From Streptomyces sp. NBC_00335 (GTDB lineage Bacteria > Actinomycetota > Actinomycetes > Streptomycetales > Streptomycetaceae), in NCBI RefSeq assembly GCF_036127095.1, contig NZ_CP108006.1, positions 7,679,501 to 7,743,500 on the forward strand: a stretch of DNA of 64,000 nt. Reading direction: 5' to 3'. A program made the translations under genes and the position numbers. The notes under the pieces were generated by a model. It did not search any database. It was not told the DNA's origin and saw only the letters and a list, made by a program, of their open reading frames with translations. The number at the start of each line of letters is the position of its first letter. Positions within the stretch are counted from its first letter, which is position 1. Positions 49,857 through 59,497 of the stretch are shown piece by piece.

Positions 49857-50103
49857 AGTCCGGGGTGACGGCGAAGTGCAAGGCTGACGCACCCACCACG
49901 GCTCAAGGGGCGAGAACGGCCTGGACGAGTGCCTCTCACACCGGCGGGAAACCCCGTTGCCGGATCGTTACCACGCGGGCGGACCTTGGCCGGAAAACCT
50001 ATCCGAACGCCCCGGCTCGCGAACTACCGTCCGGTAGCACAGGGGGTGGAGGTCGTCGGATGACCCGTGCTCCGGGGACGTCCGGCGGCATGGGGGCTCT
50101 TTG

Positions 50104-53100
50104 ATGACTGTCCAGCGCGTGGTCCGCGGCCGGACGGGCGTGACCGTCATCCTGGCCATGGTGCTCACCATGTCGGGGCTGACCTCGACCCAGCTGCTCA
50201 GCAGCGCTGCCTCGACGGGGCCGGACGCCGGGTCGGCGGTCACCGGGCCGGAGGGGCCGGAGGGCACGTCGTTCAACCCGAACCAGATCAAGGACATCAA
50301 GGCGGCCGACCCCGGCTCCGGGGTGAACCTAGTCGGGGCGCCCTCGGCGAACAACATCGGTGACGCGCGGTTGTCGTACCCCCTGGAGGTGCCGAAGGGC
50401 CGCGCGGGCCTGGAGCCGAGTCTGGCCGTCGCCTACAACTCGTCGGGGACGAACGGGTGGCTCGGCGTCGGGTGGGACCTCGCCACCCCGATGGTCACGG
50501 TCGACACGCGGTGGGGTGTGCCGCGCTACGACGCCGGGCTGGAGACCGAGACCTACCTGCTCGACGGTGAGCAGCTGACCCCGGTGGCGCACCGGAGCGA
50601 GTTGCAGGCGCGCTCTGCGGAGAAGGTGTTCCACTCCCGGGTGGAGGGCCGGTTCGACCGGATCGTGCGCCACGGCGACGGTCCCACGAACTACTGGTGG
50701 GAGGTCACCGACAAGCAGGGCGTCCGCACGCTCTTCGGCGGCACGGCCGACAGCACGCTGGCCGACGGCAAGGGGCGCGTCGCCACCTGGGCGGCGCGGG
50801 AGATCCGCGACGGCAACGACAACGTCATGCGCTACCGGTACGCCAAGGTGGCCGACGGCGGCACGGCGGGCTCCACGGTGCCGGGCAGCGACCTGTACCC
50901 GCAGAAGATCACCTACACCGGCCGCGGTGACACCGACGGCAGGTACTCGGTGACGTTCATCCGGGACCGTGAGCGCGGCGAGCCCCGCCGGGCGGACGTA
51001 CGGGTCGACGCCAAGTACGGGTTCAAGAAGGTCACCGCCGACCTGCTACGGCGCGTCGAGGTCAAGCTGGACGGCCAGCTGATCCGCGCCTACGAGCTGA
51101 ACTACCGGACCGGCGCGTTCGCCAAGACGCTGCTCACCTCGGTGTCGCAGTTCAGCGAGACCAATCAGCTGTTCAACACCCACACGTTCGACTACTTCGA
51201 CGACGTGCGCGACCAGTCGGGGAACTACAACGCCTTCGCCGAGAAGGCGCGTTGGTCGGTGCCGGATGACGACCTCGGGGTGAACATCCGCGAAGGCGAG
51301 GCCAGCGCGATCTCGGCGAACACGTCGGCCGGCTTCGGCGCGCACCTGTTCGCGGGCTACAACGTGCAGGGGCTGCCGGCCAAGGAGGGTTCCGTCGGGT
51401 TGAAGGTCGGATTCAGCGCGGGCCAGTCCGACGGCCTGTCGACGCTGACCGATGTGAACGGCGACAACCTGCCGGACAAGGTGTTCCGCAAGAACAACGA
51501 CGTGTTCTACCGGCCCAATCTGGCCACACCAGGTGGTGAGCCGAAGTTCGGCGACACACCGATCAAGCTCACCAACCTTCCGGGAATCTCGACCGAACGC
51601 ACGCTGTCCGGCACCATCGGCGTCGAGTCCTACGTCCTCACCACCTCGGCCCAGCTGGACTTCGTGGGCACCACGACCACCTCGGACCGGTTCTTCAGCG
51701 ACGTCAACGGCGACGGCATCACCGACCTGGTGAACAACGGCGGCGTACTGTTCGGCTACCTGGACGCCCAAGGGCAGCCCGCCTACAGCGCGGACTCCAC
51801 CCGCACCCCGGTGCCGATCGGGGGCGGCGCGGTGACCGGCGAGATCGTCGGCGATCAGACCGCGCAGTTCAACCAGCAGGTGGACAACTCGCCGCTGCTG
51901 GACTCGGTACGCCGCTGGGTCGCGCCGTTCGACGGCAATGTCCGCGTGGACGGCCGCGTGCAGCTGACCCAGGATCCCTCCCCGACGCGGGCGGCTTACA
52001 CCAAGGCCGACGGAGTGCGGGTCACCATCCAGCACAAGGACACCGAACTCTGGGCGCAGCGGATCGGCCCCGATGACCACACCGAGTTCGCCCCGGGCAA
52101 CGTGGCGTCGATTCCGGTGAAGAAGGGTGACGCGCTCTACTTCCGCACACAGTCCGTGCTGGACGGCAAGTACGACACCGTGGCCTGGGATCCGGCCATC
52201 ACCTACACCAACCTGCCGGCCGGCACGGACGCCAACGGCTTGGCGAACACCGTGTTCCGCGCGTCGGCCGACTTCACCTTCGGCGGCAGGCCGTCCCTGG
52301 TGACCGTACCGGTGAACGGCACGCTGCGGCTGACCGGTGACGTGGTCAAGAACAAGGCGACCTCGGACGACGTGACCGTAGTGATCGAGAAGGGCAACGG
52401 CGTCCACGCCGCCACGGAGGTGTTCCGCAAGGTCCTGCCCGCCGCGTCGACCGGCACCTCCGCGATCGACATCAGCATTCCGGTCAGCACGTTCGAGAAG
52501 ATGTCGTGGAAGCTGAAGAGTGATTCCCCGATCGACGCCTCGGCGGTGAGCTGGGCACCGAAGGCGCACTACACGGCCGCGCAGGGGGTCGAGTCGGTCG
52601 TCGACGCCGCGGGCAACCCCACGCTGGTGATCACCCCGCCGTACGACATGACCATGTACCCGGCGGACACCCTCACCGCGCCGCAGCAGTCCTACAAGGC
52701 GACCAAGACCGGCCAGTTGAAGGTGCGGCCGAAGCTGTCCTTCAACTTCAACCTCCTCGGTGAGGCCAAGATCGCGTTCACGGTGAAGAAGCGCGGCGGG
52801 CAGCTGGTCGGCAAGCGGGTCTTCCAGGCCAAGGACACCTCTCCCTTCGGTGGCCCGAACCTGGACCTGACCGTGCCGGTCACCGCCGGCGACGAGCTCT
52901 ACGTCGACTACTCCACGACGGAGACCGGGCTGCTCGGCCTGCTCGTCGAGCAGTCCGCGTCGGTCACCTACGACGTGACGTCCAGCTGGCCCACCTTCAC
53001 CCCGGCGCCCAGCGCCCTGCACAGTTCCGTCGGGCAGGGCGCCTTCGCCCAGCCCTACCGCGGCTGGGGAGTGATCGGCTACCAGGGCAACCGCGACCGC

Positions 53101-56100
53101 GCCACCCAGCCGCTCAAGCAGGCCGAACTCACGCTGGACCAGAGCTTCAAGGACGCACTTCCCAAGGAGCCCAAGGAAGCGGACGTCCCGGGGTTCACCG
53201 CGAATCCGCGGCTCACCATGCCGCGGCTGGCGGTCTTCGCCCCCGTTCCCGCCAAGGGCGGCTGGGCGGCCCAGGACGAGTCCTCGTGGATCACCTCCGC
53301 GATGGCGACCAGTTCCCGTCTCGGCGCGGACACCATCGACATCGTCACCGACGCCGACGTGGCGGGCGACCGGGCAGTGATGCGCCGCGGTGTCACCGGC
53401 CAGGTGTCGGCCACCCTCGCGGCGGGCCCGTTCGGCGGCACCGTGGTCGGCGGGATCACTGCGGGCTCCGTCGACTACCTCGACCTCAACGGCGACGGCT
53501 ACCCCGACGTCGTGGGCGCCAAGGAGATCCAGTTCTCCGACATGACCGGCGCGCTCGGCACCACACGCGGCACCCTCGGCGGCAACGTCCGCGAGGCGGA
53601 CAACGTCTCCGGCAACGTGTCGCTCTCCGCCGGCAGCGAGACCGCCACCATCGCCAGCGCCCTGGGCATGGCCGCGCCCGACGCGGGCACCAGCGCCAAC
53701 ACCGCCACCACCGGCGCGGTACAGCCGTCGCTCGGCATCGGCGGAAGCCTCGGCGGCGGCGAGTCCGACGTCCGCGTCGACCTGATCGACATCAACGGGG
53801 ACGGGTTGCCGGACAAGGTGTTCGGCAATGGTGACGCCCAGTTGAACCTCGGCTACTCCTTCGCCGCCCGCGAACCGTGGTCGGCCGGACCGATCAACGA
53901 CGCGTCCACCCGCAACGTCGGCGTCAACCTCGGGTTCAACGTCGACCGCTACGGCTTCGCGGGCGGGGTCTCCGCCGAGCTGGGAACCTCGTTCACCAAC
54001 GCGAGCATGATGGACGTCAACGGCGACGGTCTCACCGACCGGGTGTTCACCGACGGGGCCAACCCGATCAAGGTCGCGGTCAACACCGGCACCGGCTTCA
54101 CCGCGCCCGCCCCCTTCCGCGGCAGCTTCCCCGACATCGCCGTCGACAAGAACGCCAGTCTCGGCGGGGGCGTCTACTTCACCGTCGGCCTGCCCACTCC
54201 CGTCGGCGTCTTCGTCTTCAACCCCGGCGCCAACGCGTCCACCGGCATCAGCCGGGCCGAAACCAGCCTGCGGGACGTCAACGGCGACGGCCTGGCCGAC
54301 CACGTCAAGTCCACCCGGGACGACGAACTCCTTGTCGCGGTCAACAAGACCGGTCGCACCAACCTGCTGCGCTCCGTCAGCCGGCCGATGGGCGCCCGTA
54401 TCGACCTGGACTACACCCGTTCGGGCAACACCGCCGCCATGCAGGAGAGCCGCTGGGTGCTGTCCCGCACCTCGGTGTTCGACGGGCTCACGGGTGATGG
54501 TGCCGACACGCATCTGACCACCTTCCGCTACGAGCAGGGCCGCCACGACCGGCTGGAGCGCGAGTTCCTCGGCTTCGGCCGCGTGGTGACCGAGAACCGC
54601 GACACCGGTGCGGACGACGCCGTCCGCCGCACGGTGACCGACGAGTACCGCACCGATGGATACGTGAGCCGCGGCCTGCTCACCCGCACGCTGACCGAGG
54701 ACGGCGCCGGCCACCCGTACCGCGAGACACTCAACACCTACCGGTTGCTCGACACCTCCACGGACCAGGAAGCCGACCCGAAGAGCCGGACCGCCACCGT
54801 CTTCCCGCAGCTCACCCGCGTCGAGGAAAAGCACTACGAAGGCGCGGCCGCCGCAGGGACGTCCACCGTCACCGACCTCGCCTACGACCAGTACGGCAAC
54901 GTCACCCGCACCTTCGCCACCGGTGACGAGGGCACCGCGGACGACCTGGAGACCGTCTACGCGTACAGCGGCTCCGACACGCAGTGCCGCGACCGGAACC
55001 TCGTCGGCACCGCCCATGAGATACGGCAGAAGGCCGCGGCCACCGGCACGCTCCTGCGACACCGCGAATCCACCGTCGACTGCGCGACCGGCGCCGTGCG
55101 CCAGATACGCGAGTACCTCGACGACGACACCGCGGCCGTCTCCGACCTGACGTACCACCCGGACGGGAACCTGAAATCGGTGACCGGTCCAGCCAACGCG
55201 AAGGGGCAGCGCTACAAGCTGGAGTACGGCTACGACACCACCGTCGGCGTACACGTGGAGTCCGTCGAGGACAGCTTCGGCTACCGCTCGTCCACGGTGT
55301 ACAACCTCAAATACGGCCAGCCCGAGCGGAACACGGACCACAACGGCCAGCCGCTCCGGATGTCCTACGACAGTGTCGGCCGGCTCGACAAGGTGACCGG
55401 GCCCTACGAGAAGGACGGCGACCAGGCCACGATCACCTTCGGCTACCACCCCGAGGCGACCGTCCCGTACGCCACGACCAAGCACCTCGACCGTGCCGCC
55501 TCGGCCGTGCGCGACGACACCATCGACACCGTCACCTTCAGCGACGGCCTGGGGCGCGTCCTGCAGACCAAGAAGGACGCTTCGGTGTCCGCCTCGCCCG
55601 GGGCCGCGTCCACCCAGGTGATGACGGTATCCGGCCGGCTGAAGTTCGACTACCTGGGCCGCGCCGTGGAGAAGTACTACCCGGTGACCGAAGACAAGGG
55701 AGCAGCGAACACCGCGTTCAACGCCTCCTTCGACTCCGTGGCACCCACGAAGGACACCTTCGACGTCCTGGACCGCTCGGTCAGGACCGTGCAACCGGAC
55801 GGCGTCACCACCAGCACCGGATACGGCTTCGGCGAGGATCGGGCGGGCACGACCCGCTTCGAGCGGACGGCGACAGACGGCAACGGCAAGGAGCGCCGCA
55901 CCTACACCGACGTCCGGGGTGCCACCACCTCGGTGAAGGAGTTCAACGGTTCCTCGGAGATCTGGACCAGCTACGCGTACGACCCCACAGGCCAGGTCAC
56001 GACGATCACCGACGACAAGAACAACGTCACGCGCGCCGGCTACGACGCACTGGGACGCCGCATTTCGTTCGACAGCCCGGACGCCGGGCGCTCCGAGACC

Positions 56101-58932
56101 CGCTACGACCTCGCCGGGAACGTCACGTCGAAGATCACCGCGAACCTGCGGGCGGTGGACAAGGCCGTCGAGTACGACTACGAGTACTCGCGGCTGAAGG
56201 CCATCCGCTACCCGACGTTCCCGCAGAACAACGTCTCCTACGAGTACGGAGCCCCCGGCGCGCCGGACAACGCGGCCTCGCGCGTCACCGAGGTCCACGA
56301 CGCGGCGGGAACGGTGAAGCGCGCCTACGGGGCGCTGGGCGAGGTGATCGAGGAGACCCGCACGATCACCGCGGTCCGCGACGCCCCGCGCACCTACACC
56401 ACCGCCTGGCGCTACGACGCCTTCAACCGTGTGCTGCAGATGACCTATCCCGACGGCGAGGTCCTGACCTACGACTACGACTCGGGCGGCCAGGTCGGCC
56501 GGGCCACCGGATCCAAGAACGGCACCGGCTACACGTACCTGGACCGGGTCGACTACGACAAATTCGGGCAGAAGATCCTCCAGCAGACCGGCAACGGGGT
56601 CCGCACCACCTACACCTACGACGCCGAAGACCGCAGACTCGGAGCACTGAAGTCCGTGGCGCCGGGCGGAACGGCGTTCCAGAACCTGGGCTACACGTAC
56701 GACAAGATCGGCAACATCACCTCGCTGGCGAACAACGCGCCGCAGGGCGGGGACATCGGCGGTCCGAGCAGCCAGACCTACGGATACGACGACCAGTACC
56801 GGCTCACGTCCGCGTCGGGCCGGTACACGGACAAGAACAACGCGGTCAACACGTACACGCTGAGCCTGGGTTACGACTCGATCCACAACACCACGAGCAA
56901 GTCGCAGACCCACGAGGTCACCGGCGGCACCCCGGCCTTCCCAGTCGGAGGCGGCGGAGCCGGGCCGATCGAACCGGTCGAGGACCCGTCCAACCCGACC
57001 CACGTCCAGGACCGGACGACCTACGCCTACACGTACGCCTACGGCGGCGCCACACCGCATGCCCCGACGAAGGTCGGTCCGATCAGCCATGCCTACGACG
57101 CCAACGGCAATCTGACGAGCACGGTCAACACAGCTGCCGCGGACAAGCGCCGTCAGTACGTGTGGGACGAGGAGAACCGCCTCGTCTGCAACCAGGACAC
57201 AGCGACCGGCACCCTCACACAGGACCCGAGCGGCTGCGCCGGCGCCACCGTCTCCTACGTCTACGACGACAAGGGCGACCGCCTCGTCAAGCGGAGCGAG
57301 GACGGGCTCTCGCTGTACCCGAACCGGTACTACAGCGAACGCGACACCACCGGCTACAAGCACGTCTTCGTCGGCGACAGCCGCGTGACGACCAAGGCCG
57401 TCGAGACCACCGGTGCCGAGGACGCCCAGCAGTTCTTCCACGCCGACCACATCGGCTCCTCCGGCTACGTCACCGACAAGCTGGGCAAGGTCACCGAGCA
57501 CCTGGAGTACTTCCCGTACGGGGAAACCTGGGTGGAGGAACGGACCGGACAGGCGGACACGCCCTACCAGTTCACCGGCAAGGAACTCGACGTGGAGACC
57601 GGGCTCTACTACTACGGAGCCCGCTACTACAACCCTCGGACCCAGCTCTGGGCGAGCACCGACCCGGCGCTGCCCGACTACCTCGACGGGGGCATGGCGG
57701 GCGGCATCGCCGAGCCGCGCAACCTCGCCGCCTACACCTACACCCACAACAACCCGGTCAAGCTCACCGACCCGACCGGCAAGTGGCCGAAGATGCCGTC
57801 GTGGAAGACGATCGGCCACACCACCCTCGACGTCGTCGGCATGGTCCCGGTCGTCGGCGAGGTCGCCGACCTGGGCAATGCGGGCTGGTACGCCGCGGAA
57901 GGCGACTACGTCAACGCCGGCCTCTCCGCCGCCTCGGCCATCCCGGGCGCGGGCTACGCGGCGAACGCCGCCAAGTACGGCAACAAGGCACTCGACGCCG
58001 CACAGGCCGCCAAGACCGCCAACAACGCCGGCGATGCGGCAGCGACGGCGAAAGCGGCCGACACCGCACCCGTACCGAAGGCGGCAGACAGCCCTCCCGC
58101 ACCAAAACCGGCCGACAGCGGATCCGCCCCCAAGGCCGCCGAGAACGGGGCAGGGAGCTGCAGCACCGGCAACAGCTTCACCCCGGACACCATGGTCGTG
58201 ATGGCCGACGGCAACGACAAGGCCATAGGCCAGGTGCGCGTCGGCGACAAGGTCACCGCCACCGACCCGGTGACCGGCGAAGCCGGCCCGCGCACGGTCA
58301 CCGCGCTCATCACCGGTGAGGGCGACAAGAACCTGGTCGAGATCACCGTCACCGAACCCGGCGGACATCCGGGCAAGGTCGTGGCGACGGACAATCACCC
58401 GTTCTGGGCGCCCGAACCGGGCAAGTGGGTCTACGCCAAGGAAATCGTCCCCGGAATGCTGCTGCAGACCGGCAACGGCTCCTACACCCAGGTGAGCGCC
58501 GTGCGCGCGTGGATCCAGCACAAGCGGGTCCACAACCTCACGGTCGATGACCTGCACACGTACTATGTGCTCGCGGGAACCACGCCGGTCCTGGTACACA
58601 ATTGCGACTTCATTGTGGGCTCGAATGGAACCGTCGTACCTACCAGCGCATCGAGATTGGAATCCGGTTTGCAGTCCGCCGTAAATTCCGGAGAGCCTGG
58701 ATTCAGCACGTTCCCGACTCGTTCGGCAGGTGTCGGGTATGAACTGCCGGATGGTAGCAAGGTGCGAATTATGCAGCCCTCCGCCAATGGAAATGCAGGA
58801 TCTCGCGCGTCATTCACGAACAGTGCGGATGCGCCTGTGAGTCCATTCACTGGGAAGCCTGTCCAGCCGCCCCGCGGCGCCAATTCAAAGCAGTACGTCC
58901 GCGAGCGTACGCACGTCGAATTGGGGCCGTGA
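50104..58932 (+). CDS. Secreted SpvB/RHS polymorphic toxin with Hint domain
   Basis: A 2942-residue exported protein. Residues 5-32 are a signal (VVRGRTGVTVILAMVLTMSG). Then come an SpvB-like domain (about 55-330, ARLSYPLEVPKGRAGLEPSL), VCBS/FG-GAP calcium loops (DVNGDNLPD, DVNGDGITD, DLNGDGYPD, DINGDGLPD, DVNGDGLTD, DVNGDGLAD), TcB/TcC-like RHS/YD repeats, the RHS core ending near DPTGKW (about 2556-2561), and a Hint protease (about 2690-2834, SFTPDTMVVMADG to VLVHN-C). The last ~108 residues are the toxin (VRIMQPSANG, PFTGKPVQPPRG, RTHVELGP). Release by Hint cleavage at HN-C is expected. Its last bases overlap the immunity gene. ATG 50104 has an adjacent TTG upstream. Confidence 0.92.
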   Translation: MTVQRVVRGRTGVTVILAMVLTMSGLTSTQLLSSAASTGPDAGSAVTGPEGPEGTSFNPNQIKDIKAADPGSGVNLVGAPSANNIGDARLSYPLEVPKGRAGLEPSLAVAYNSSGTNGWLGVGWDLATPMVTVDTRWGVPRYDAGLETETYLLDGEQLTPVAHRSELQARSAEKVFHSRVEGRFDRIVRHGDGPTNYWWEVTDKQGVRTLFGGTADSTLADGKGRVATWAAREIRDGNDNVMRYRYAKVADGGTAGSTVPGSDLYPQKITYTGRGDTDGRYSVTFIRDRERGEPRRADVRVDAKYGFKKVTADLLRRVEVKLDGQLIRAYELNYRTGAFAKTLLTSVSQFSETNQLFNTHTFDYFDDVRDQSGNYNAFAEKARWSVPDDDLGVNIREGEASAISANTSAGFGAHLFAGYNVQGLPAKEGSVGLKVGFSAGQSDGLSTLTDVNGDNLPDKVFRKNNDVFYRPNLATPGGEPKFGDTPIKLTNLPGISTERTLSGTIGVESYVLTTSAQLDFVGTTTTSDRFFSDVNGDGITDLVNNGGVLFGYLDAQGQPAYSADSTRTPVPIGGGAVTGEIVGDQTAQFNQQVDNSPLLDSVRRWVAPFDGNVRVDGRVQLTQDPSPTRAAYTKADGVRVTIQHKDTELWAQRIGPDDHTEFAPGNVASIPVKKGDALYFRTQSVLDGKYDTVAWDPAITYTNLPAGTDANGLANTVFRASADFTFGGRPSLVTVPVNGTLRLTGDVVKNKATSDDVTVVIEKGNGVHAATEVFRKVLPAASTGTSAIDISIPVSTFEKMSWKLKSDSPIDASAVSWAPKAHYTAAQGVESVVDAAGNPTLVITPPYDMTMYPADTLTAPQQSYKATKTGQLKVRPKLSFNFNLLGEAKIAFTVKKRGGQLVGKRVFQAKDTSPFGGPNLDLTVPVTAGDELYVDYSTTETGLLGLLVEQSASVTYDVTSSWPTFTPAPSALHSSVGQGAFAQPYRGWGVIGYQGNRDRATQPLKQAELTLDQSFKDALPKEPKEADVPGFTANPRLTMPRLAVFAPVPAKGGWAAQDESSWITSAMATSSRLGADTIDIVTDADVAGDRAVMRRGVTGQVSATLAAGPFGGTVVGGITAGSVDYLDLNGDGYPDVVGAKEIQFSDMTGALGTTRGTLGGNVREADNVSGNVSLSAGSETATIASALGMAAPDAGTSANTATTGAVQPSLGIGGSLGGGESDVRVDLIDINGDGLPDKVFGNGDAQLNLGYSFAAREPWSAGPINDASTRNVGVNLGFNVDRYGFAGGVSAELGTSFTNASMMDVNGDGLTDRVFTDGANPIKVAVNTGTGFTAPAPFRGSFPDIAVDKNASLGGGVYFTVGLPTPVGVFVFNPGANASTGISRAETSLRDVNGDGLADHVKSTRDDELLVAVNKTGRTNLLRSVSRPMGARIDLDYTRSGNTAAMQESRWVLSRTSVFDGLTGDGADTHLTTFRYEQGRHDRLEREFLGFGRVVTENRDTGADDAVRRTVTDEYRTDGYVSRGLLTRTLTEDGAGHPYRETLNTYRLLDTSTDQEADPKSRTATVFPQLTRVEEKHYEGAAAAGTSTVTDLAYDQYGNVTRTFATGDEGTADDLETVYAYSGSDTQCRDRNLVGTAHEIRQKAAATGTLLRHRESTVDCATGAVRQIREYLDDDTAAVSDLTYHPDGNLKSVTGPANAKGQRYKLEYGYDTTVGVHVESVEDSFGYRSSTVYNLKYGQPERNTDHNGQPLRMSYDSVGRLDKVTGPYEKDGDQATITFGYHPEATVPYATTKHLDRAASAVRDDTIDTVTFSDGLGRVLQTKKDASVSASPGAASTQVMTVSGRLKFDYLGRAVEKYYPVTEDKGAANTAFNASFDSVAPTKDTFDVLDRSVRTVQPDGVTTSTGYGFGEDRAGTTRFERTATDGNGKERRTYTDVRGATTSVKEFNGSSEIWTSYAYDPTGQVTTITDDKNNVTRAGYDALGRRISFDSPDAGRSETRYDLAGNVTSKITANLRAVDKAVEYDYEYSRLKAIRYPTFPQNNVSYEYGAPGAPDNAASRVTEVHDAAGTVKRAYGALGEVIEETRTITAVRDAPRTYTTAWRYDAFNRVLQMTYPDGEVLTYDYDSGGQVGRATGSKNGTGYTYLDRVDYDKFGQKILQQTGNGVRTTYTYDAEDRRLGALKSVAPGGTAFQNLGYTYDKIGNITSLANNAPQGGDIGGPSSQTYGYDDQYRLTSASGRYTDKNNAVNTYTLSLGYDSIHNTTSKSQTHEVTGGTPAFPVGGGGAGPIEPVEDPSNPTHVQDRTTYAYTYAYGGATPHAPTKVGPISHAYDANGNLTSTVNTAAADKRRQYVWDEENRLVCNQDTATGTLTQDPSGCAGATVSYVYDDKGDRLVKRSEDGLSLYPNRYYSERDTTGYKHVFVGDSRVTTKAVETTGAEDAQQFFHADHIGSSGYVTDKLGKVTEHLEYFPYGETWVEERTGQADTPYQFTGKELDVETGLYYYGARYYNPRTQLWASTDPALPDYLDGGMAGGIAEPRNLAAYTYTHNNPVKLTDPTGKWPKMPSWKTIGHTTLDVVGMVPVVGEVADLGNAGWYAAEGDYVNAGLSAASAIPGAGYAANAAKYGNKALDAAQAAKTANNAGDAAATAKAADTAPVPKAADSPPAPKPADSGSAPKAAENGAGSCSTGNSFTPDTMVVMADGNDKAIGQVRVGDKVTATDPVTGEAGPRTVTALITGEGDKNLVEITVTEPGGHPGKVVATDNHPFWAPEPGKWVYAKEIVPGMLLQTGNGSYTQVSAVRAWIQHKRVHNLTVDDLHTYYVLAGTTPVLVHNCDFIVGSNGTVVPTSASRLESGLQSAVNSGEPGFSTFPTRSAGVGYELPDGSKVRIMQPSANGNAGSRASFTNSADAPVSPFTGKPVQPPRGANSKQYVRERTHVELGP
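58606..58929 (+). other. C-terminal toxin module (low GC, exchangeable tip)
   Basis: The portion after the Hint VLVHN-C boundary. GC counted on three lines (58621-58800) is 55-57%, against 68% at 58201-58260 in the Hint domain, so the tip has a different history from the RHS body. The end pattern VRIM-P...F-N...V-PFTGKPVQPP...RTH-EL resembles the C-terminal half of BECR-fold RNase toxins of polymorphic toxin systems. The catalytic residues cannot be assigned from sequence alone; activity is inference. Confidence 0.7.
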
Positions 58933-59336
58933 TGGAGGCAGTATTGGAAGAGATCAGACGGTTTCTTCCGTTCAGTGTCACCGCAGTTGAAGCGGATGCC
59001 GACGGCATTTGCCTTCAAGGGGATCGTTGGCGACTGCGCATCAATTCCAGCTGGCGTGTATCCGAAGGCGGTCAGATCACTATTTCACCCAGTCTGACGA
59101 GAGAGGGCTCGCAGTCCTACGGCCTGGAAGATCTTGTGGGCGATGAAGTGGTCGACGTCGGTATCCAAGGCGTTCAATTCAGGCAGGACTTGTACGTGGT
59201 AACCCGCGAAGGGCGAATCCTGGAAATCTTCAGTGATTTTCCTTATGGTGAATGGCTGTTGTCGATTTCAGATGTGGGCGATGAGCGGAGAATCCCGATC
59301 TTCGATCTCGAAGGCCCGGCCTCCGACGTAACCTAA
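58929..59336 (+). CDS. Cognate immunity protein of the RHS toxin
   Basis: A 135-residue acidic, beta-rich protein: EEIRRFLPFSVTAVEADADG, WRLRINSSWRVSEGGQITI, LEDLVGDEVVDVGIQGVQF, DLYVVTREGRILEIFSDFPY and GEWLLSI. It overlaps the toxin stop (GTGATGGAG: GTG 58929 or ATG 58932), the standard toxin-immunity order. GC is 31 of 60 bases at 59041-59100, low for this genome and like the toxin tip, so the two travelled together. The LvG..v......DL...g..L..F....W pattern recalls DUF6188-type proteins, weakly. Confidence 0.8.
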   Translation: MMEAVLEEIRRFLPFSVTAVEADADGICLQGDRWRLRINSSWRVSEGGQITISPSLTREGSQSYGLEDLVGDEVVDVGIQGVQFRQDLYVVTREGRILEIFSDFPYGEWLLSISDVGDERRIPIFDLEGPASDVT

Positions 59337-59497
59337 CGGCGGCTCGAGTGCCGATCCCGGATCGGGGGAGGCGGTCTCTGCGCAACGTGGATGCCGGCGC
59401 GGCAATGCCGCAGGCGTATCCCCGGATGTTCCGGCCGGGTATCCGCGTACGGCCCGGGTCATTGACCCCGGCCTGACGCGCAGACGAGGATCCCGGC

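Noticed and set aside
44489..49939. 1800-codon minus-strand frame opposite the NLR gene
   Set aside because: Antisense shadow; repeats in it only mirror the TPR codons.
51046..58599. 2500-codon minus-strand frame opposite the RHS gene
   Set aside because: It is Val/Gly/Arg-rich antisense of a GC-rich gene; the plus strand has signal peptide, DxNGDGxxD loops, RHS and Hint motifs.
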